The translations under genes were made by a program, and so were the position numbers. The notes beneath the pieces were generated by a model, which was not told the DNA's origin, did not search any database, and saw nothing but the letters and a program-made list of their open reading frames with translations. Below are positions 23,661-36,108 of a stretch of 64,000 nt of DNA, one piece after another. Each line of letters opens with the position of its first letter. Position 1 is the stretch's first letter. The DNA is taken from assembly GCA_003415625.1 (NCBI GenBank), contig PYIU01000010.1:682001-746000 (forward strand), given 5' to 3'. The DNA is from Aquanectria penicillioides (taxonomy: Eukaryota; Ascomycota; Sordariomycetes; Hypocreales; Nectriaceae).

Positions 23661-23740
23661 TCGGCCGATGCATTTACTGTCGGCCGATGCAGTAACTGTC
23701 GAGCGATGACTGATACAGTTGGAGGCGCTCGGCCGATGCA
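23661..23740. repeat. Imperfect tandem repeat with core tcggccgatgca
   Basis: Exact cores at 23661-23672, 23680-23691 and 23729-23740, plus a decayed copy tcgagcgatgac at 23699-23710. The first three units have a 19-bp period. Confidence 0.7.
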
Positions 23741-24187
23741 GCGAGCCACCGTAAAATTGACTGCAACACCACAAAAAGTCTCGTGTCGGGAGTAGGCCCG
23801 AACTACCAGCTAAATCGTCCACGGCCAATGGCTGAACTCATCAGCTTGCTGTCACCGTATCAGCGCCACAGGGCTGCAATCAATTGTGGGGTGACGGTAT
23901 TAGACAAGCCTGCAGTAATGCTTGCTTCTGGGTCAAGACTCAAACCTCACGCCGCTTTAAGCCATCGTGCTCCGTGCCAGTATGCGGTGATGCATGCCTT
24001 GTCATTCGCTCCACCGTGGAGCAAGGCACTTTGTAAACAATTAGATATTTGACTTGCGGGAGAGCCTGGTCTCCGATGCTCTCGAAATGGTAGGTTACAT
24101 AAAAGATCCGGTCAGCTCAAATTGCCACTCGTCAAATTCCTGCAACTTCTGCACCCTTGATTTGATTACGAATCCATAATAATAATC

Positions 24188-25837
24188 ATGGCCAAGTCTG
24201 ATGCTGAAATCACCAACAACCTTGCAACCGATCATGGTTTGCGCGAAGACCCTCGATCTGATGACCCGGATCTTGCATTGAAGATTCTGGAAAGGGTTCA
24301 CCCAGGTACCTTGCAGGTCGACGATGCCACCTCCAAGAGAATTCTCAAGAGAATCGATCTCCATATGATGCCCGTTAGCAAATAGCCTGCTCCTCCGTCA
24401 CAAGCTAGTCTTTGCCGCTGACCTGTAACTAACTAGATTCTCTGCATCATCTATGCGCTGAACTTTCTGGACAAGACTACATTAAACTATGCGGCTGTTA
24501 TGGGCATCTCAGCTCCACATTCCGCTGGTGGAATCGGCTTGAAAGGCGACCAATACAGTTGGCTGGCGAGGTACGTCAGATAGCTTATTCGGGAAACTTG
24601 TGTGTTGACCAAGCATCAAGCATGTTCTATTTTGGTTATCTGGTTGGAGCCTGGCCGACCAATGTAAGTTGATTCTGACTTTTCTAGGACAATACGAAGA
24701 TGCTAACGAATCTAGCGTCTCTTGCAATATCTCCCCCTGGCAAACTATCTCAGCTTCAATATCATCACTTGGGGGGCTATCCTGTGCTGTTTCGCCGCCG
24801 TGAACAACTTTTCAGGGGCGTTGGCTCTACGATTTTTCTTGGGCCTCTTCGAGTCTTCAATCACGCCTGGGTTTGTTCTTCTTACGTCTCGGTGGTACAT
24901 CACGAGGGAACAGGGTACACGAACAGGAATTTGGTTTTGCTTCAACGGTGTGGCTCAGATCTTTGGTGGAGTCGTTGCCTACGGAATAGCCACACGGAGC
25001 CGTGAGCACGGCACATCCATTGCCGCTTGGAAGATCATCTTCCTAGTTTGTGGTTTGCTTACCGTCTTCTTCGGCTTTGTTTTCCTAGTAGTAATGCCGA
25101 ACAACCAAACAAATGCCAGATGGTTGTCCAAGAAAGATCGGCTACTCGCCATCCAGCGCATCAAGATTAATCAGCAGGGCATCGGCAACCGAACATGGAA
25201 GAAATATCAGGTCATTGAGGCAATCAAGGATCCTCTTGCATGGGCCTTTGTCGTCTACTCCTTGTTCGCGATGATTCCAAATGGAGGCATGACAAATTTC
25301 TTCTCCCCAATCATTCGCGGATTTGGATATTCCGCCGAGGAGGCACTCTTGTATGGAGCCCCAGGAGGCGCCGTGCAGATTGTTGCCTGCACGCTCAGTG
25401 GATACCTTGGAGACAGGTTCAAAAATCGCCTCTTGGTGAGTTCCACTGGTTTGGTGATTGCGATTGTAGGAGTGAGCCTGATTGCGGCTCTTCCAGAGAA
25501 CCTGAAGGCTGGCAGATTGGCGGGCTTCTACCTGAACCAAACAGCCATCTGCCCATTCGTGGCACTTCTCTCGCTCATTTCCACAAACGTGGCTGGATAC
25601 ACTAAAAAGACAACGGTGGCAGCCATGTATCTCATCGCTTACTGCGTGGGTAACATCATCGGCCCCCAAACGCTGCGAGGCAGCAATTGGGCACCAGCCG
25701 AGTACACCTTTATTGCGTGCTATGCCGTCTGCCTGGTCGATCTCGCTTTCATTTGGTGGTGCTGTAGGCGCTTGAACAGACAAAAGGTGGAGCTTGCGGA
25801 GAGCTCTGATTCCGAAACGAGGAATGATAAAGAGTAG
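24188..25837 (+). CDS. MFS transporter, allantoate permease (Dal5/ACS) family
   Basis: Exons 24188-24373, 24437-24570, 24621-24663 and 24716-25837 give 494 residues. A hydrophilic N-terminus ending in the family's RILKRIDLHMMP is followed by about 12 membrane segments. Family signatures seen: LNFLDKTTLNYAAVMG in TM1, YFGYLVGAWPTN, LRFFLGLFESSITPGF, SRWYITREQGTRTGIWF and GYLGDRFKNR. Members carry anionic nutrients (allantoate, nicotinate, pantothenate, biotin or aromatic acids) across the plasma membrane with protons; the substrate here is unknown. It converges on a Zn2Cys6 regulator 321 bp away, a common arrangement for a catabolic transporter and its regulator. Confidence 0.93.
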
Positions 25838-26158
25838 GTGCTTGTCTAATTCTAGTTGCTTTTGTATGTACTGACTGTTGGATTCTCCAGGTGGCTCGAT
25901 ATGACAGATCGTGAGAACCCCAATTTTAGGTACACTGTGTAGTTGCCTGTGTCAGGCGTGGTTGAGATAGATTATACATCAATAAATCGTAATGACCTGA
26001 CCAAATTCTTTTCCGTGTCCTGTTCCAGTGTATCCAAGTTGCGCCTCTCGTAATCACACAAAGCGTGCCGCCAAAATCATGTGCTAAGTTTAAATAATGG
26101 TAGAATAACATAAAGCAGGTTAAGCTGTAGTCTGTATTCATTTGTTCGGTGTCGTCCA
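25838..26158. other. Convergent 3' flanks
   Basis: 321 bp between the permease and regulator stop codons. No gene seen. Confidence 0.5.
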
Positions 26159-28616
26159 TCAACGTGGGTCAATGAAAATTCCAGGCTGATCCCAGGATAG
26201 CAAACCGACATCCATGAACCTAGAATCCATAAAGCTGTAGTCGAGCGTAAAATCGATCTCGTTGAGAATATCGGGTGTCAGAATGGTCGAGTCTTGGTCT
26301 TGCATCATTCCTTGATCTGAAGTGCGCACTTGTGAAAATTGATCAGAGTCATAATTTGAGAGCTCTCCAGGAACTTGATCAAACTGACTTCCGCTATTGG
26401 TGCCAAATGTGTCATTTGTGGTGTTCCGTGCTCTGGCAGACCTGTGGTTCTGGTTCCCGCGAGAGTCGAATTCAGATTTCAGTCTGGCAAGAATGGCCCC
26501 AAGCAACCGAGTCTGGGCTGCCACGGCACTCTCCACAGGGCTTTTGTTGGAAGGAGGATAGGTGGCGACGGATTCAGAAGCACCAAGCGAGCCAGACGCT
26601 GTGGAATAAGCAGATGTGACGTCGCTTAGCACTGATACCGCCTCGTGTACTGATACCATTGACGGATGGCTTGCTTGTTTCAGCAGCTTTAGAAGCATCA
26701 TCGCCGCATAGGCCGTCATGAGGTGTGGTGTATCCCAGAAGTAATAGAGAATTTCCATTTTCCCCATTTCGATTACTTGCTTCAAAATTCCCATTGCGCT
26801 GGTGTAGCAAATCTCAAAGGTTGAGCCCACATCGAGGCCACGCATACCGCCCTCTTTGGCAATTATCATGCGATGTAAAAGGATGGAATTAAAGTAGAGC
26901 CGCATGTAATCTCGGAAAAAATGAATGAGGTTGACCTGCAATGGTTGGGATCTTGGGACTGGATTCACAATTCAGCGACTATGGCCTTGTAGAGCTCCTT
27001 GGCTTCTTGACTTACATGTCATGAATGTTGGGCGCCAATAGTCTGCCCACTCAATCATCTTATCGCTGAACTTGTCCATTTCTTCTCTGAACAATTGAAA
27101 TTGCACCGGCGACGCAAATGATGCATTAGGACTTCGCGTCGACATGATCATTTCATGAACAGGGCGTGCAAGCTTGGTCAATTCGTATCCGCCCACAGCC
27201 TTGCCATCTCCGATATGATAAGTCCACCGATCTGAGGCAACCCAGGCCCGTGAGACGACGTCTTTGTTGATGGCAGTTGATGTGAGAGGTCGGTCTGTGA
27301 AGTAGCTCGAACTGTGCATATATTAGTCAGAGAATGAGAGTTGTAATTGAGAAACATTCGTTAACATACGTTCGATCTAGGTTACCTATAGCAAGCCAAA
27401 TTCTGTGTTTGTCTCTTCGTTGACGAGCCTGTATATCAGTCTCACTGAAACATGGTGGCGTGTTGTTGAGAGAGCCGCTCCACCTTATCTTGTTCCACTC
27501 GGCAGAAGATGCTAATCGCAATGCAAACCCAACCAAGGCATATCCTCTAGTGTCGTTGATGTCCTTCCAGTGGTAGATGCAGACGATAGCCCAGACACTT
27601 TCAACAGCTGAATCACAGGATAGCAAGGCTTTGCCAAGTAAACGCTCCGAGTGCTCGCGGATCTTGGCGTAGGAGTCGGGCTGGAAGACTCGAGAAGAGA
27701 TGCGCAGAATGGTGCTGAACAGGAGGCTGGATCTCTGTCGTGTATAATTAAAGGTATAAAGATCAGGATCTAATAGACCCACGAGGTCATTGAAGTGTTT
27801 GAAGAACCTTGGGGATGTTTGTGAGCATGATTACAAATACTTCTTTTGAAGAATATGACTAACCCTTCAAAGAGATACTGTGCCGATGGTCGACTTAGAA
27901 GACGCAAGGCAACGGGGTCGTCCTGGTCCCACGATGGGTCTTTTACCTGAGCCGCATCCGATGGGTTGTCTTTGGTGGTTGCTTGGACAAAGCTTCTATC
28001 GGGATCGAGAGCGCTGTCTAATGAGAGTCCACGTGTATCTTCGGAATGCGTGATAAAGGATGCAGGGGTAAACGACGCCGCGTCAGATCCATCTCTGGAG
28101 TGTGGTTGCAAATCGAAAGACGGGTTTTCATCGTAAGACGTCCGCGAGGTGCCCTCGAGCAGTGGATTACAGCCGTCTTCATACGTAGGCGATGGGCCTG
28201 AAGGCGGCAACCCTGAGCCTCGGTGGTTAGAGGCACTATTATTAGGCTCGGATTGTGCATCTTGATCTCTGCGAAGCCTACATGGGGAAAATATCAGTAC
28301 CTTTTTGCCACACTACTGTCGTTGTCGTATGTCCTCATCTTGGCTCTTGCACTCACGTTCTTCCGGTTTGATCTCTCCTCCATAGGCCTCGCCGATGTGA
28401 TTCGAATACGCAGTCCTTGTCAAGCCGCACGCATCTATCGCAACGTTCTGCATCCAGCCCCGTTGTTACGCACTTCATCTTTGCGCGACGACATGTGGTG
28501 CAGGCCACACCGTATGGCCTGGCCAGGGGTTAGTAAAGCAAACGCCATCCGCGATGCCTCTCGCATCGACGGCCAACGCACCTTCGTTGAGTCTGCTTGC
28601 TAACTAAGCCGGCCAT
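26159..28616 (-). CDS. Zn2Cys6 fungal transcription factor with middle homology region
   Basis: Six exons: 28616-28582, 28518-28357, 28277-27864, 27807-27370, 27311-27016, 26958-26159; every junction is GT-AG and in phase, giving 714 residues. The binuclear zinc cluster is at Cys18, 21, 28, 38, 41 and 48 (CTTCRRAKMKC ... CDRCVRLDKDC), right after a short basic N-terminus encoded by an 11-codon first exon. The intron before the cluster has a textbook lariat site (tactaac). The fungal regulatory domain is recognisable by LFEGFFKHFNDLVGLLDP, ALRLASSAEWNK and RDKHRIWLAIGNLDRT. The C-terminus is acidic and Asp/Ser rich. It is a nuclear activator or repressor; the adjacent permease is the most obvious candidate target, by position only. 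Confidence 0.9.
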
Positions 28617-31273
28617 GTCATTCAGGAGATGTTGACGACGCCCTTGTCGTACCCTGTCAAGCATTCACGGGAGCTGGCTCATGGATGACTTCCGCCAAGC
28701 GGCCGTATGTCTGTGTGCGAGTGTGTGTGTCTGCGATGTTTCAAAGCTGGCGGTGGACGAGACAAGCCTCCTCCTCGGCTAACAGTTGTCCGCGTACCGC
28801 CAGCAGCTCCGCAGCTCTCGGCCTGGCTGCGGGGCGACGATAATCTTGACGCCGCAACGTGCCTCAAGTCCAACGCAGCTCGCCCAGTGCCGCTTTAACG
28901 AGGAGATTTGAGCATGCCGCTTTAGTGACGCGGAGGCGGAGCGCTTACTGAGCGCTCCGTCCACCTGCAACGCTAGTTTGGGCTGGACTGCGGGTCTTCT
29001 CTCCATTTCGCTCAACTCTCTCCGGCGTCGGCTCGTTCTGGATACCTCATCGTCCGAGACGAAGGCATTGCTGTGCGAGTAAGCGGAAGTTGAATCTGTC
29101 AAATCCCGGGAATCATTTCCCTCGTTGAGTCCGCTGCAGCCAGTCCTACCGACGCCGCCTGCACCGTAGGTGTTGCAAGTCCCAAATCGGCAGATGGACC
29201 CGGCATCTCGACATGAGACTGGCCGGTACCCTAAGTGAGATGTACACCCACACAGAGCGGGTTTGTACGGTAGCGATGTTCAAGCTCGTCAGCTCAATAT
29301 ATATTTCCTGTGCAGGACGGCAGAAACTCCTCAGTCCTCAAATGATGTGGGTGGTTCTGTGGATATATATTCCACCATCTGAACCAGGCAATTCCGAATA
29401 TTTTCGGACTCTAGGCAAAAAACATCGATCTTCGCAGCATATCCCGATCCCGTCGGTCTCAAATGACGCCGGTTATCCTGCGCGAAAAAAAAAACCCTGA
29501 CACCGGTGTCTTGCAACGACAATTCTTGGCCCACCAAGACGCCGGTCGTGAATCCGGCCAATCCGCGTCGAGCTTTTGACTCAATACCGACGGAATTACG
29601 TGAAATGCAAACCTTCAATCCACATTATCGCCGGCATCTACTTCACTTATATCTTCGTAGCATCGAGTTAGCGGTATCAAGACGCCTAATGCAGACGGTA
29701 TCAATTTTATGGGTGTCTTGCATCGGTCCTAATCTCGCCTATGAAACGGCATTTCGCTGGTGACTCAACGGCAAGACGCCGCCAGATCTCAAAGCCGTTT
29801 CCTCTTCATGCCGGTGAAACCAGAATCTTGCATTCAATGCCGTCTGTGGGAGCTCAACTCCCCGTCCCAGGCGTCTGTAATCGTCGGTGAGTGGGGCAGA
29901 GATCAGTCAGGAGTTCACAGCAACTGTGGACGCAGCGGCTCTATCGTTGCCGTCGGTGCTACTCTATAGGCCTAGTATCAGGGCATCATTTAGCCCTCGA
30001 AACGATGGAAGGTCAGGTTTTGACCGTGAAAGATTAGTATTTGGATGGCTTCGCAGCATCGATGTAGTGTCAAATGCAGGTTTCGTAACTATCTTCCTGT
30101 GCGATTGTGATGCTGAGTCCTACTCAGCACCCTGCTTGACCATGAGGACGAATGGAGCAGAGGTGCAGCCAAGCTGCAAGGGGTGAAGTTTTCAATAATT
30201 CGATTACAATGTTTATGATTCAGCGTTTGAGCCCGAATTATAATCATCAACTTGGCTTGACATGGTACGGCGAACAGATAGGTCACGAGTCAATCAGCAG
30301 ACAGCCGCCGATTCCATGGCCGTGCATCTTCAATGAATATATAAACAAAAAAGTTATTCCAATTTGAGTCGGGTGATTCTAAAAATGATTATTCACGACT
30401 TGTTATGTGCTCCCTTGATCGTCGTCTAGACGGTTGCCACCACTTCTCCAAAGTAGACGGGAGTGCCCGCTTGCAAATGATCATTATCTGGATATCTTCA
30501 GAGTTGTATTTGTCAGTATTTTATTACGTCAATACATATCCTTTCTCCTCCCCTAATGAACGCGCCCCAGTTGTCTTCCTTTTTTTGTCGCTATCTTAAC
30601 CTCTTGCGTCAATTCTGATTCCCGCCCTGATTGACCATCGAGGATCTATTGTATCCATCGATATAGCGGCTGCTATCATGGAAACATCTAATTATCTGTC
30701 TTGGCATGTCTTTCTCTTTACTTGTGCCGAATCTGTCTTCTAAATTTAACATCCATTACCAGAAATAGCAGCAATCTATACCATCAGCCGTTGTCATCGG
30801 CCTAGCCTACTCAGTGATTTCGAGAGTGCATGTCATTGGCATGTCCAAGCGTATCCTCTCTGATTAATTTCATCAAATATGCATGGTCTATGGCCGTGTT
30901 ACACAGTGCCATGGAGGCGTATCGCCGTCGACGGCGACTTGAAAACCGGCGGAGAAGGCCGTTCCGTTTCCGATCCCCACATTCGGCATTATCTCAGCCC
31001 AATCTCGTCTTGCTTGCTTAGTGGTGTACTCAAAAACATGCGACACAGGTGAGATTGACTGCTGGCAAGCAGAATCAGTCGAGAGGATCGAGATTGCTGT
31101 TGAATGGGATCGAGATCTCGAAATATCGGGTGCTTTATTATCGGCCTTTGACCCCCGTCGTACAGTCTAATTTGAAATATACCATCATCGCATTCGAACT
31201 CAACAGCATCACATCAACAGATTTTCGCCCTGATATTCTCGATTTGAGTTAGCGCGAATCTGCAACAAACGGC
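28617..31273. other. Gene-poor gap, 2.7 kb
   Basis: A GC-rich patch (about 28690-29180) is followed by AT-richer sequence. Open frames such as 29102-28779 (-) lack an ATG and splice support. No gene or transposon seen. Confidence 0.45.
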
Positions 31274-31995
31274 ATGGATCCTCATCTTTGTTTTCCCTCG
31301 GCCGTTCACGGTCACGAATACGACATCCAATCGCAGTCATGCTCCACTGTATCAAGCCAACACAGCGAGGCAGACCAGATGTCATCAACGACAAGCAAAC
31401 CTTCAACGCCCAAGAAGAGGCACCAAAAATATGTGCCAGTTACAGAGGAGCAAATTTCTGTGCGTCGATGTATCAACTCATTCTCACAATAAATGCTGAC
31501 GCTTTCTACCAGAGACGCAGAGCTCAAAATCGAAGGTCTCAGCGGGCCTATCGAGAACGCAAAGACCAACTCATCGCCGAACTGAAAGACAAGGTGGAGA
31601 CTCTAGAGCGAGAGAACAATGAGTACCGAGAAGCATATGATGTTGTTCATTCTCGAAAACGGCACCTTCGCAGCACCGATGGCCAGAGTCCAGTTAGCAG
31701 TGTCAGGAGCGGAGAAGAGCCTGGCGAATACTATGCGTGCGACGATGAGGCTGAAGAGGGTGACGGCGACGACTATTCATACGCCAACGAGACTGGCCAG
31801 AGGTACTATGAAACTATCTGGACGGGAGGCCATGGTTGGGTAAATGAGTCGGCAGTGCCGCAGCCCTGGTCACAGTCAAATCACATCAATCAGATCCCAC
31901 AGGGATTTGTTGGGCCTAATGGACTTTTAAGCTGGCCAATTTTACAGTCTATACCAGATGATGGTATAGATTATTATGGTGGCGAGGCCATGTAG
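31274..31995 (+). CDS. bZIP transcription factor, 222 aa
   Basis: Exons 31274-31459 and 31513-31995, with a 53-bp intron (gtgcgt...taccag) placed just before the basic region, the usual site in fungal bZIP genes. The basic region RRRAQNRRSQRAYRERKD carries the invariant Asn and Arg. A zipper follows (LIAELKDKVETLERENNEY). The rest is acidic, then aromatic/Gly rich, and lacks a named domain. The N-terminal 60 residues are Ser/Thr rich. It is a small nuclear regulator of the AP-1-like type. No obvious target gene is adjacent: the next gene is tail-facing and of unknown function. Confidence 0.88.
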
Positions 31996-32495
31996 GGTAT
32001 CGTGATCTTCATGAACAGCTATGACCGTTAATTTGTGGTATGATGTATGGATCTAGACTTTCTTCAATAGCACTCATTTTGTAAGGTGGCACACGCCATT
32101 TTCTTTCACTCCTCTGACGAAATGGGATGAATTTTGTATGATATTAGTATTCCAAGCTAATAGGGCTGGCTCTGGACATATGTAAATGTTCAAAATTTTT
32201 GATGTCGCGATTACTAGCCAGATGGAACTGCTTAATCAATGTGGACACTAGGAAGTCACCAAAATCCGTGGTGAGAGACAAACACTGGCTGGATACAACA
32301 CAAATACCAAGCTAAAACCCTCTGAAATCTAAATTTCATTCATAAAGCTCACGGCAACTATTTGTTGCCATTCTCAATTTCAAGGAGCCAAAATAGTGGC
32401 AGGCTTCTGAAACACAGGCATGCTACATTGTGTCTTTCTTCAACCAATTCGTCAAGAGAATACTAACATTACGCAAAATTCTGCGTTAAAAACTT
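31996..32495. other. Convergent 3' flanks
   Basis: 500 bp between the bZIP stop and the stop of the large orphan gene. AT-rich, no gene seen. Confidence 0.5.
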
Positions 32496-35400
32496 TCAAA
32501 TAATGAAGAGCAGGGGAAGTCTAGGGTCCATTCTTGATTTTTCAGGAATCATGATTTTTAGAACCCGCTCTCCACATTGATCGCAGATGCTGTGCGATGG
32601 CAGAGCCATCGTTTGACAGCCAAGCTGAGTCGCCAAGGCCGATGCAGCCAGGCGAGCAAACCAGTTGCCGTACATGCGGATGACCCCAATTTCATCTTCC
32701 ATGAGATTCAGTCCGCAGAGCAGCAGTTCGTCCCATCCACTAATAGATTTAAGCCGGTCGTCATAGTCATTGACGAGGAGCTGGCATAAATCCTTTCCCT
32801 GCTTGTCCCGAAGACAGTCGCACCCTGGCAAACGGGCCAAACTTGGGGCATCAAACCCCCGTAAAACGTCCAAATCAGCAATCCATCTTGATCCGTCGTA
32901 TACTGACACCAACGCCTCGCGGATCATTACCTCCGCATCAACAGCCCCCGGAGGACCCGCTAGTGGGATTTTAAATTCCGTGAGCTTGAGATGCAGTGAA
33001 GTTTCAGGAAAGCAGTCCTTGGCTATTCCGTCAAACTTCAGGCCCTGTGCCACTTTCCTCTTCATATCGTCAAGTTGGAATACGCGCGGACTTGGCGGTG
33101 GAATTAGCATCACCACTCCCGGGTACCCAAGATTCCCGAAGATGCGTCGAATCCCTTTGAACACTCGCATGCCAGAACGATCCGGCGTACTAGGGTCTTG
33201 TAGTAAAGCCTCAGAGGCATAAATCGAGTTTCCCGTCGCCATCGCCATGACTAATTCGAGCTGCCGGGGGTGTATATCATGTCCGCCTGACTCAAGCATA
33301 GCAAGACACGCAAACTTGATTGGCCTCCATAATTTTGAGTCTTGATTGTTTTCGTCATTACTCAACATATACGAAGCCCATTGAGTGCTCCCTATGGCCT
33401 TCTTGGTTACGCTGATAGAGATCGTCGCTTCCGGCCAATCGCTGTAGAGGTCGACGACGGCAGAGATTGCCCTTAGCGATTGAAAGAACAATTTGCTGTG
33501 ATGCTGTTGGCCGGCAACAGAATTTGAGTAATCTTTTATTCCGAGCTCTTCAACAGAGATTAAATACCTCTCCAGCTTCTTCACGCCCAAGGCGGAGGAT
33601 TTTAACAGCTGGGTAGTCCTAGCAAGACTAAAATTGGGGATGTTCACTTTCGCCATATCGCTGAGGAATAGTCCCGCGGTGCCATTCGATTCAATGGATC
33701 GGAATTTAACCCTCGAGCCCACGGAGGTCATGCCATAGGAAGAGTGGTGAAAACCATAGGAAGAGTGGTGAAAAAAGCTCGGTCTTGGTTCGTCGACATT
33801 GACGATTTGCTCAAGGTTTATGGGTGACTTTATGAACGGTGGTTGGACTTGTGCAGACCACTTCATTTTTACGCATCGATCGACGTAGGCATTTGGAGGA
33901 TCAATCCAATCGAATGAAGCTCCAGGGCCTGATAATTGAGTTGAAAAGTCCATATCGAATGTGCTTCTAACAGACAACCAGAAGCAGTCTTCGTCGACAA
34001 TTCTCGAAGACGTTGTGCATTCTCGTGAGTTCGCGCACCTGATTGACTCTTTCATGCCGTCGAAGTTTCGAAGACATGGGCATCTTGACGTGCAAAAGAA
34101 TCCACGCGACGAGCAAGAACATTCCCTATCACAAGGCCGGCCCTTCTCGGCACACTCGCAATCATGGAGGGCTGCAATGCTCGTATCCAGCCGTCCATAA
34201 ACGGTCTCGTCGATAACTTGAGGTTCAGACCAGTCAAACGGCATCGAAACTCCCGGGCCGGTGTCCTCCCCATCGAGATTAAAAAGGTAATTAGTGGGGT
34301 TCTTTGTGCCTCTCTTATCAGCATTATCAGGAACATCAAGGTATCTTTGCATATAAGGGTCTTCGGTGCGGTCAATGTGAACCCAACGAGTGTGGCGGTC
34401 TGCTCTTATCAGTTCGCCATCCTGGGATCGTTTCCCAGTAAAGCATGGCGTTGGTCTTGCGGTAGCCAGTACCCAGTTCCCACTGATCCCTTCAGCGAAA
34501 TCTCCATTCGTATCATCTCCGTTCACAAACCACATTGGCCGGCTAACAATAACACAATCGTCTGCATGAAAGTCACATTCATCAGCAAGGCGTCGGAGTT
34601 CTGTTATAGATGATTCAGCGTCGGCGTGATTTTTTGAGAATGCTGGAGACAATTTAAACAGCAGGTACGGGTTAGTGAGGCCGAAAATGGGCGCGACGCC
34701 ATGGAAACCATCATCCAGGAACCTGCGACCTCGTCTTCTCCCAAACTCTATGAAGTATAGCGGGACTTCCAAGTCCTCATCTTTGGTGGCCAGAAAGACC
34801 CTAGCCGCCTGAATGATTGGGGCAATCCAACCCAATTCATCGAGACAGGTCCTTTGGCTCGCCTTCCTATCCATTCCTAGGGCGTCTCCGAGCGCAGCGA
34901 AGCATTCCGCAGCCTCCTTCACAATCACCCGCGATGGATTTGGCCAGCTTGCCAGTACACATCCGAACGTAATAAAAAGAAGCTCCTCCACCGTGATCCG
35001 ATCACTGTCCTCGTCGGAGGACTTTTCAATCACGACGGGGTCGCCATAGAAGCGCAAATGAGACAGGGAGACGGACCACGTCACACCCATGTGGTTTTCT
35101 CCTTGCTGTTCCAGACCAAGTGTGACTACTCCCCCAGGTTTCACAAGCTTATCATTGAACGAAACGAAGCGATTGGGGGAGAAGACATTCAGATCCGGGT
35201 ATATGTGCCAGGACATGAGACCAAGCAATACTGCGCTGTTGGTTATATCTTGCGGTACGCCTTGGATAAGCTTCTGGACCGTTGTCATTGCCACAATCCA
35301 GTTCTCAACAACGCTTGAGTATGTTGTGTTAGAGCTGTTGATTGAGAGGATGTTTTTGATTATCAGCTTCAATTGGGTATCCTCGCGTCTCTTGACTTGA

Positions 35401-36108
35401 TTCGCAGCCTGCAGCCACGCTCGAGCGCTTGCATCCCACTCTGCCAAGTCTTGTCGCAAAATTTGGCGGCCATGCTGCGCTGCGTAGAGAGCTGTGAGAC
35501 CATTTATCTGAGAAACATCTGACTTTTGATCAATTTCTTTCAGTCGGCACTCAACCAGCTGCGCCCAGATAGCTGTCGCCTCTGCACTCGAAAACATTCG
35601 CGCCAGCATGCAAGCCAGCAGATGAAGGGCGATTACATTGCCTCCCGAAGAAGCAGCGGCAATAATGGAGGTGCCATCAACCCCAATATGTCCTGCAAAT
35701 GGGCCATATTCTGTAGCCTGCAATGCAAAAGTGTCAATGTCGAAATGACGATTTCGTGCAATTCTTTGCCTAAAACGCGCTCCGTTCTGCTCAGCCACAG
35801 CTTACCTTGAAATCAAACTGCGACGAGTTTGCAATCTCCGATACTCGTTCTCCATAGGCCACAGCAAACACGTCAATGTTTGGGATAAGCTGCTCAAAAA
35901 GTGCCCCAAGTCTCCGAGCTGTTTTGTGCTGGGGTCCGCCCTCTGCATTCTCTCGCCGTCGCTGGGAGAGGGCGGTACACAAGCCCTCAAATTGCTTAGG
36001 TACCTGGACGCTGACCAAGGCAAAGTCAACATTTGCGTTGAGAAGAGCAATGTTATTTGCATTTTTGGCAGAAAATTGCGAGTCTTCGAATTGCGAGCTG
36101 AGAGCCAT
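32496..36108 (-). CDS. Large conserved-type fungal protein of unknown function, 1174 aa, CXC-like cysteine cluster
   Basis: Exons 36108-35806 and 35717-32496, with an 88-bp GT-AG intron ending in attgcag. The start is the first ATG (MALSSQFEDSQFS); an upstream TTG at 36123 is not a start. The N-terminus (QHKTARRLGALFEQLIP, YGERVSEIA) and the following hydrophobic GTSIIAAASSGGNVIALHLLACMLA look like a family I recall from other filamentous fungi as 'hypothetical protein'; no domain name is known to me. Near residues 617-670 lies a cysteine cluster (CECAEKGRPCDRECSC, then FFCTSRCPC, RCANSREC) resembling the CXC zinc-binding modules next to SET domains, though no SET domain follows. CxCLR and CDQCGER pairs sit near the C-terminus. 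A 21-bp duplication encodes FHHSSYG twice. Function unknown. Confidence 0.8.
33733..33774. repeat. Perfect 21-bp tandem duplication inside the orphan gene
   Basis: Two identical adjacent 21-bp units, 33733-33753 and 33754-33774, add seven residues (FHHSSYG) in frame to the encoded protein. Confidence 0.9.

Larger units (their letters stand above)
22865..24187. other. Divergent promoter region, ADH and MFS permease
   Basis: 1.3 kb without a gene. It contains a TATA box for the dehydrogenase (23007-23015) and an imperfect short tandem repeat (23661-23740). Confidence 0.5.

Noticed and set aside
20527..25837. Secondary-metabolite cluster
   Set aside because: Hydrolase, dehydrogenase, transporter and regulators are present, but no PKS, NRPS, terpene or DMATS backbone occurs anywhere in the window.
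28779..29102. 107-codon minus-strand frame with an Arg-rich stretch
   Set aside because: It begins with TTG, has no upstream ATG or splice site, and lies in a GC-rich patch that produces chance frames.
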